The position numbers were made by a program, and so were the translations under genes. The notes below the pieces were generated by a model. It was not told where the DNA came from. It ran no database searches and saw only the letters and a list, made by a program, of their open reading frames with translations. Of a DNA stretch of 64,000 bases, positions 58,201-64,000 are shown one piece after another (position 1 is the stretch's first letter; each line of letters begins with the position of its first letter). Location: assembly GCA_914767715.1 (NCBI GenBank), contig OU612070.1, forward strand, positions 2,437,501 to 2,501,500, read 5' to 3'. The stretch is from Membranipora membranacea. Taxonomy: Eukaryota; Bryozoa; Gymnolaemata; Cheilostomatida; Membraniporidae.

Positions 58201-61200
58201 ACAGATCCTACAGCAGCAGTGATCAGTGATAATGTGACTGAAACTTCAGAGCCCATTGGTGATAAGGATAGAATCGAACTCAGATTTGACTGGGAGGTAT
58301 GTACTCGGTGTAAATTTTGTTTGTGACTTCCGTAAAAGGTACACATTGTTTTATAAGAATGATAATCAAATCATTACCATGTTATCAAAAAGTTGATTAC
58401 TCACACCGGATGAAATATTGACATTTTTAATGGATCAGTTTCATCTGCATGCAGGAGTCAGAAGTAAACTGCTATGGCAATGTGACATATGAAGTCGCTG
58501 TGACAGACACAAGAAACGCCTCAGAAGTACGCAGTGGAAGTACAAAAGATCTGTTTATAGAGTTTAATGATCTAGACCCATACAGGTCTTATTCTATCAG
58601 AATCACAAGTAAAAATGATGGAGGCCATGAAGTAACAAGCGATTCGAAAAGCTACACAACCATGGAGCTAGGTAATTTCCTTTTCAATTATACAAATGCT
58701 GAACTTCATAGCTCTTCTAACCAGGAGCAAAATGTTACACACTTGTTTGCAATCAGAGCTCCATACTACTGCTTTGGCTCCAAGACAACAATATTATGGT
58801 ACCAGATTTTTTACTAGTTACCTCACAGTGAACAGAAAGTTCCTTATTATGTTTGTTGATTACTTTGCAAAGGTTGTGGTGCTTTTATGGTGTTGTGTTC
58901 TTATCTGTGTTTCAGGTCAAGCTTTTAATTTTGTTTCAGGTCATGAATAGCTCTGTAAATTTGAATTATTCAGGTGAAAAAAAACATATTTGATATGCAG
59001 TCTAGATGGTAATGATTAATCTGAGGTTGACTATTTAAGTGACTGACAGACATCGACAGCCTGAAACACTGGCTGACTAACCAGAGCCTGAGCCATTGGT
59101 CGATTGGCTGACTGTTTGACTGACAAACTTATTGACATTGCCAAAAAAGCAAAATATATATAAATATATCAATTATAGTATTTATATACATTTATCATGT
59201 ATTATGTATGTAATGTATAGTTTAGGATTCAAACATGACTTAATCTTACCTGTTACAGCCCCTTACAACAAGCCAAGAAATTTCACAGTAGAGGCTAAGG
59301 ATTCCTCTTGTGTAGATCTGCAGTGGAAAGTTCCTGAGTATCCTAATGGGGAAATACAAAATTACACAGTGAGTTTGATTGAAGAAACTATACTATGTAG
59401 ATGTGGCCAATGACGGCCTTGCTGTTTGACTGTTGAGCATTACCTTCGCCTTTGATAACTCATGATATTATACTGTAAAGAACCGCTCATTTCATTTGCA
59501 TAATCATAATATGTGTTAAAATGTGTTTTGTTTATGCATCAGATTGATTGTATGAGTATGAAAGGCGACCAATCTACTCACACTGATGGTAATGCAACCT
59601 CTACTCAACTTTGTGAGTTTCACCCTGGATCTGAAGTGTCATGTGATATCGTAGCGTACACCTCAGCAGGCCGTAGTCCAACAGCAACAGGTCAAGCCAA
59701 TCTGTCGTGTACCGGTAAGTGTATCATAGGAACAACAGTCCACATACTCACAATTCCACCATAATCAAAATTTACCGGGAGACATTCAAACCTGAATCCT
59801 GTATCAGTACATTTTTGGCACAAATATATAGTTATTTTCTTTTTGAGTATTGAATATCAGTTTATGATTGTATGGAACTTGATCAATTATACAACATAGT
59901 ACTGTATTTATATTTCCAAATACACTGTGTATGCTGAACGGTAAATGTGAATATAATAGCATATAACAGCAAAATGTTGCTCGTACATATTACAGATCCT
60001 GGAACGCCAGAGATTCTGAATGTGACAGAAACCATAGAGGTCATTGGTGGCAAGGAGAGGATAAAGCTGAAGTTTGAATGGATGGTAAGTGATGATATTG
60101 TGTCAACAAAACTTTCACATAAATGTAGAAGATTTAAATCTACTGCACTTCAAAACTTGTTGTGCAAATTTAGATCAAATGTAATTCAATTTGCAATATG
60201 CGTCCCTGCCGCCTTCTAACCATATTGCCAGAGTATAATTGACTGTGACTGTGTTTGTGACTTACAGGCCAATGAAACCAACTGCCATGGCACAACAACA
60301 TACCATGTGTCCCTCACAGATATGATCGACATGTCGGTGGTCCAAACAGATTCTACGAAAGATCTATTTGATGAATTTGATGACCTTGACCCTTTTACAA
60401 ATTACTCGTTTGTGGTGATTGCCAGCAATGATGAAGGATTTAACTCGACAGCTAGTCAGCCAGAGGAGCATCAAACACAAACAATAGGTAAGTTAAACTA
60501 TATTGTGATAACTCTAAATCAAATTCTAAAGATGGTCAAATCTTTGGATGATGTTGAAATATTCAGGCACTTAGAACTGCCTGTGAGTCACCACATCCAC
60601 ACTGACGATTCCTTGTTTATAAACAATGAGTGTTAAATCATAAAACCAAAAGACTTGAGGTTCAGGTGTCTCAACAGTGACAGAGGGTCGACTAATAAAG
60701 GATCTGCTAGTCAGTGAACTGCAGTGAGATACAACTCATGACCTCAGGTGTATGCTCACAGAAAATCAGACAGTCTTCCTGGCGAATCCGTCTCCTAAAT
60801 CTGGATATTTCTGCGATCATATAAGTACTTGTTCTGATTTTTGATTACTATGGGCAATTTACCTCAGTTCAAAGTTTAATTTCTTAAAAGGAAATTCTGC
60901 TATTAGATGTGGAAATTTATACCTAATCACATTGTACTTTTAGCTCCATACGATGCCCCAGTATTGAATGTGTCAAGCACAAATGCTACCTGTGTTAACT
61001 TAACATGGCAAGAACCAGCACACCCAAATGGTATTTTAGAGCATTACCAGGTAAGAAACATTTTATTTCATATACCTCAGATGTTTGAATTATACTACTG
61101 ATCTAATACATGACAGCAAAGTTCATGAAAGTTAGAATAGTGATCTGCTTCTTTGTATTATTGTAAACAACAAAATTAGAAAAAATGCACAGATTTACAA

Positions 61201-63824
61201 ACCTATTGCAGACTGATGGAGTGGAAACTTATAAAATTTGTATAAAAAAGCCAACTCTGATATATATGTATATATATATATGTATACTTAGATACCATGT
61301 GATGTGCTATTCGTTGAATTTCTGCCTTTCAGTTCAACTGTACAAATGGAACAGATATTGTGACTGATACTTCTGACTTGATGGGAGGTACACTGTGCGA
61401 AATTTACCCGGGGTCTGATGTCTTCTGTACAATAAGAGCTGAGACCTCTGCCGGCTATAGTCCAATAGGATCTGCAAACACCACACTGCCATGTCGAGGT
61501 TAGTTTCCTTCAATCTTTATCTCACTCAATATTTGATCTGCTTGCCTTGTTAGAATCAGAATGCCAAGCCAAAATTCATTCAGGAGCGTAATAATTCTTT
61601 TGTTTTTGGTATACGTTTAAGTCATGAGAGAAAATACTGGTGATGCCTATTAGCTTCCAGATCTCACTTTCAGATCCTGGCATTCCTGTCATCAACCCAA
61701 AGATAACAGAAGTAGTGGATGAGTCCACTGGCCGTGAGAGGATAAATCTTACTTTTACTTGGAATGTAAGTGACCTTAAGCTTATTCGCTGGTTAATACA
61801 CGTCCAAGATAATAAATCAATAAATGATTTATAGGCATATATTGAAGGAGAGGCACTCAATAAAACCTGGTCGTGATCTAACCTGCTTGAGTTAATTTTG
61901 GACCCCTTAATAATAGCACGCCTAACAAGTGGCTAACAGATTTAATTCTAGGCGTCAAGGTTATGATAACAGGACAGCAGCAAAGAAGTCAAGGTCACCA
62001 GCCATTACTCAAAAACAAACATCATTCTGCTTGCAGGATAGCCTTGTGACATAGTCTATCTCTGCAGCACAGCAGTGGTGGCGCTGCCTTCCATCAAGAA
62101 AGGCAACTCGCAGGGTTCAAGGTTATGAGATATCAAAACCAGTGTTCCATTTAGGCCCAAATATTTCCAAATTATGGGTTTCCATTGTTTTCCCAATTTT
62201 GGTACTCAGACTAGGTGAATTAGTTCAAGCCCTATGCTGCAGAGACGAACGTATGCCTCAACAGTTCGCACATGCGCACACTGAACAAACATGGTAAAAT
62301 TGTGATTAATGTGTTTATTCGAATCGCTGTTGTAAATCTGTTTTTATCACACTTGGTCGCCTCTATTATTGGCTAAAAATAGTTCCATTTCATTCGCCTG
62401 AATGCACGCCTAGTAAATAATGTGGTCGCCTTGACAACAGACGTCTATTGACAGGCGAATAAGCTTCTTATTACAAAGCTCATATCTAAAGACCAAAAAA
62501 ACTAATCACAACTGCAGATATTTACTGACTTTCTACCACCATGTACTATTTTGCTGTCAAGCATAGATAAAGAGTTGTCACCATTAGACATCAAAGCATA
62601 TAATATATTATCACGCCTAGAAAATTACATGCTGCAGAACGTACTGCTAAGCGTTATCGAGATAAAACTTAAATGTGATGGTACTGCTTGACAGCAGTGG
62701 TACTGAGTGTATATTCATTCCACCATTGGTTCAATATTTTGATTGTAGTTGCGTTCTTTCTGCACCAAAAATATTTTTTAAACCAAGTCATATTTTTTGT
62801 TATCAAATAGTTTTATAATTTGTATCCTTCAATTAAGGTGTGTTAAATCTCCTCATGTCATCATCTTTCACGGCGAATAAGCCTTATAGCCTTACAGATA
62901 AGTCACACAGATAGTTGAATGCATGTAGTCTCTTTCAACTCAACCCGCATTCCTAGCAGAAATAAGGGATGTTATAATAGTTGCAATATTACCAGTGGTT
63001 CTGGCAGCGGATTAATACTGCTTTGTTTCACTATTCTTAGGCTGTAGATCCACGGTGCTTTGGTGTTCCAAGATATGAAGTCGTCTTCAACAAAACAAGT
63101 GACGACGCCATGAGTGAACATTTAAACCAAACCTCAACTAGTATAACCATATCAGACTTGGACGCCACCACTGAGTACAGTATACAAATAACAGCCATCA
63201 ATGAGGAGGGATTCCGAGCTGACAGTGAGATGAAGAATTATACAACAAGAGAACTAGGTTAGAAACTTGTTGAACAAAAAATTATCGAATCTTGTTTTGA
63301 GATACATGAATCGAGAGGACAGGATGACCGCCCATTACCAGTTTACCACACGGCTGATTGGCTCAAACCTGATTTGCAAGTTTGTTTAGTTCTTCTGGCT
63401 ATATATGGAATTTTTACTTTGCAAAGCCCTCTGAAATTTGAATAGTATGGCTGAAGGAACTTTAATTAAGGTGCATAAACATAGTAGTGGCATGACTTTG
63501 GGGTGGTTGATGATTTGAATGCAACTAGCATAAACATAAAACATGTCCTAAAAAAAGGATATACAAAATGATCTACATGTGTATTTTAATATCACATGTA
63601 CCCAAGTAGCTAAGAGAGTAAATTGTCTCCAGAACTTGCACTTTTTCTAACAATAACGTAGTAATTTCAAAAGTCTTCGCACTTTATCTCTTTCATATTA
63701 ATCTTTGTTTTCAGCTCCTTATGATGGACCAGCCTCCCTGGACATTACAGTGATGAATAATAGCTGTATCAATCTTCTGTGGACACCGCCAACACAACCT
63801 AATGGTGAAATAACAAATTACACA
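46222..63824 (+). CDS. Large secreted or membrane protein: signal peptide, three F-type-lectin-like domains, at least ten FN3 domains (3' end missing)
   Basis: Twenty-eight exons with GT-AG junctions encode about 1,490 residues up to the right edge. Exons: 46222-46282, 47082-47324, 47656-47889, 48067-48267, 48596-48808, 49334-49558, 50027-50254, 50644-50761, 51143-51345, 52719-52816, 53041-53254, 53592-53698, 53926-54094, 54654-54742, 56116-56321, 56998-57104, 57815-57986, 58205-58296, 58455-58671, 59259-59368, 59543-59714, 59996-60084, 60268-60487, 60944-61050, 61333-61498, 61674-61765, 63041-63257, 63715-63824. Each domain is coded by an exon pair and bounded by phase-1 introns. No transmembrane or cytoplasmic part is in view. 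Similar spiralian ectodomains occur in receptor tyrosine phosphatases, but that is only a possibility. One FN3 exon (56116-56321) is out of frame. Confidence 0.85.
47082..47889 (+). CDS. F-type lectin-like domain 1 (two exons)
   Basis: Exons 47082-47324 and 47656-47889 (477 bases together). NIAVHKTAHQSSQY, GLAVDGSRNG, SHTNLGSPQWWMVNLGK and VYRVRLWNRVD follow the fucolectin pattern, and the domain ends VTLVELEVFGI. The fucose-binding RxDx4R/K motif is imperfect (RVDQPER, one residue short and without the CC pair), so sugar binding is uncertain. Confidence 0.85.
48067..48808 (+). CDS. F-type lectin-like domain 2, divergent (two exons)
   Basis: Exons 48067-48267 and 48596-48808. NIAEYKPAV, VDGVTSPDGTCSS, VTVDLQEDYTIHSIRIF and VSKIQIFGP keep the discoidin/F-type lectin framework. 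The His and Arg sugar contacts are missing, which suggests a structural rather than sugar-binding module. Confidence 0.65.
49334..50254 (+). CDS. F-type lectin-like domain 3 (two exons)
   Basis: Exons 49334-49558 and 50027-50254. NYALTGTAVQSSQYGGFVAS, NEWLKVNFNHHMYLVNMIVY, NRNDRCGEGLCG and LREFEAYGL match the F-type lectin fold. NRNDRCGE is closest to the canonical sugar motif of the three domains. Confidence 0.8.
50644..53254 (+). CDS. Two divergent FN3-like domains (FN3 1-2)
   Basis: Domain 1 is 50644-50761 plus 51143-51345 (internal phase 2). Domain 2 is 52719-52816 plus 53041-53254 (internal phase 0). They have FN3 features (YRVILSHGDFPYG; YRVIVKDLVG and YIIEITKVNRRG) but lack the cysteine pattern of later domains. 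The intron at 50762-51142 contains a weak tRNA-like A-box (GGCTCGGTTGG). Confidence 0.65.
51931..52413 (+). repeat. 60-base intronic direct duplication
   Basis: AAGCTTGCTTTTTTTCTGAT, then TTCCAAATCATTTTCAAAAG and ATGTTTATCACGCTTTG, occurs at 51931-51991 and again at 52354-52413 with only one or two changes, inside the intron 51346-52718. Confidence 0.92.
53592..56321 (+). CDS. FN3 dyad 1 (domains 3A and 4B), exon 56116-56321 frame-broken
   Basis: Domain 3A is 53592-53698 plus 53926-54094 (SSCIQFQWTVP, GYTPGTNITCSLQAVA). Domain 4B is 54654-54742 plus 56116-56321. The second exon of 4B starts VSSHCNDVNYDLMVKHSDDE in one frame and ends SIYTLSLTATNNEGFSSQ in the next. The pair totals 295 bases where the sister pairs give 309, so it is not a multiple of three. 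The change lies between about 56160 and 56195. Confidence 0.75.
54743..56115 (+). other. Long intron inside FN3 domain 4B
   Basis: 1.37 kb, larger than most introns in this gene. Non-coding, with no element ends recognised. It lies just before the frame-broken exon. Confidence 0.6.
56857..56908 (+). repeat. 16-bp tandem repeat, about 3.2 copies
   Basis: The unit ATCTATTCATCTAAAC is repeated head to tail in the intron before domain 5A. Confidence 0.9.
56998..58671 (+). CDS. FN3 dyad 2 (domains 5A and 6B)
   Basis: 5A: 56998-57104 plus 57815-57986, with NATCVKVSWTKSGENG and GFYPGSLVTCVVYATN. 6B: 58205-58296 plus 58455-58671, with ISDNVTETSEPIGDKDRIEL, CYGNVTYEVAV and NDLDPYRSYSIRITSKNDGG. Each pair is in frame (279 and 309 bases). 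Confidence 0.88.
59259..60487 (+). CDS. FN3 dyad 3 (domains 7A and 8B)
   Basis: 7A: 59259-59368 plus 59543-59714, with SSCVDLQWKVPEYPNG and EFHPGSEVSCDIVAYTSAG. 8B: 59996-60084 plus 60268-60487, with ILNVTETIEVIGGKERIKL, CHGTTTYHVSL and DDLDPFTNYSFVVIASNDEG. Both pairs are in frame (282 and 309 bases). Confidence 0.88.
60944..63257 (+). CDS. FN3 dyad 4 (domains 9A and 10B)
   Basis: 9A: 60944-61050 plus 61333-61498, with NATCVNLTWQEPAHPNG and EIYPGSDVFCTIRAETSAG. 10B: 61674-61765 plus 63041-63257, with ITEVVDESTGRERINL, CFGVPRYEVVF and SDLDATTEYSIQITAINEEG. Both pairs are in frame (273 and 309 bases). Confidence 0.88.
61766..63040 (+). other. Intron inside FN3 domain 10B with inverted repeats
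   Basis: TGCTGTCAAGCA at 62552-62563 has its exact reverse complement at 62685-62696. CACGCCTA-type octamers occur at about 61917, 62404 and 62613, and GGCGAATAAGC-like motifs at 62453 and 62871. This looks like one or more eroded DNA elements; the ends could not be fixed. Confidence 0.45.
63715..63824 (+). CDS. First exon of FN3 dyad 5 (domain 11A), continues off window
   Basis: It begins APYDGPASLDITV and has NSCINLLWTPPTQPNG, ending NYT before GTAAGT, exactly like the first exons of 3A, 5A, 7A and 9A. The rest lies beyond 64000. Confidence 0.85.
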
Positions 63825-64000
63825 GTAAGTGGGTCCACAGTAGCAGGTCTTCTTTATTAGGGATTTCCATGACGAAAGGCTTATGATTTATACAATTATT
63901 GTTATTTATATTGGTGGTAGACTCTCTGGGAACACATTACATTAGTTTCAAAATCTGAGGTTTTATTTTTTTTCACTGCTGCTGGTGGTTAAAATCCAAA

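Overview
This is eukaryotic nuclear DNA from an animal. Genes are split by many GT-AG introns, intergenic DNA is AT-rich, and non-LTR retrotransposons and short inverted-repeat DNA transposons are common. The gene set (KIF26-type kinesin, LC3C-type ATG8, a large F-type-lectin plus fibronectin-III ectodomain) suggests an invertebrate bilaterian, most likely a spiralian such as a mollusc, annelid, nemertean or brachiopod. The phylum is inference. All exon limits below come from matching splice signals and codon phase by eye.

Layout. (1) About 1-13.5 kb, + strand: a KIF26/VAB-8-type kinesin lacking its 5' end. Sixteen exons encode a motor domain with degenerate ATPase switches, a long Ser/Pro/Lys-rich tail and a short charged C-terminal region. 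(2) 13.5-16.7 kb: intergenic, with a decayed coding-like stretch carrying 36-bp repeats and a diverged ~165-bp tandem duplication. (3) 16.77-20.95 kb, + strand: a complete four-exon LC3C-like ATG8 gene whose reading frame stops directly after the lipidation glycine. (4) 21-45 kb: a transposon-rich block. It holds three copies of LINE family A, two of LINE family B, a CR1/L2-like 3' end, a remnant of an R2/NeSL-like reverse transcriptase, three hAT-like elements with 8-bp target duplications, a TA-flanked mariner-type MITE, a fold-back element, tRNA-like SINE heads and AT-rich satellites. Several are nested, which gives a relative insertion order. A frame-broken rhodopsin-type GPCR lies at 34-35.1 kb. 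(5) 46.2-64 kb, + strand: the 5' part of a large secreted or membrane protein with a signal peptide, three F-type-lectin-like domains and at least ten fibronectin-III domains. The later FN3 domains form an alternating two-domain (A-B) super-repeat with invariant intron phases. The gene runs off the right edge.

The three main genes share an orientation but no evident pathway: cytoskeleton/signalling, autophagy and cell-surface recognition. The most notable points are the ATG8 with a pre-exposed glycine, the A-B FN3 super-repeat with one frame-broken exon, the GPCR relic with a very long second extracellular loop, and the nested transposons.
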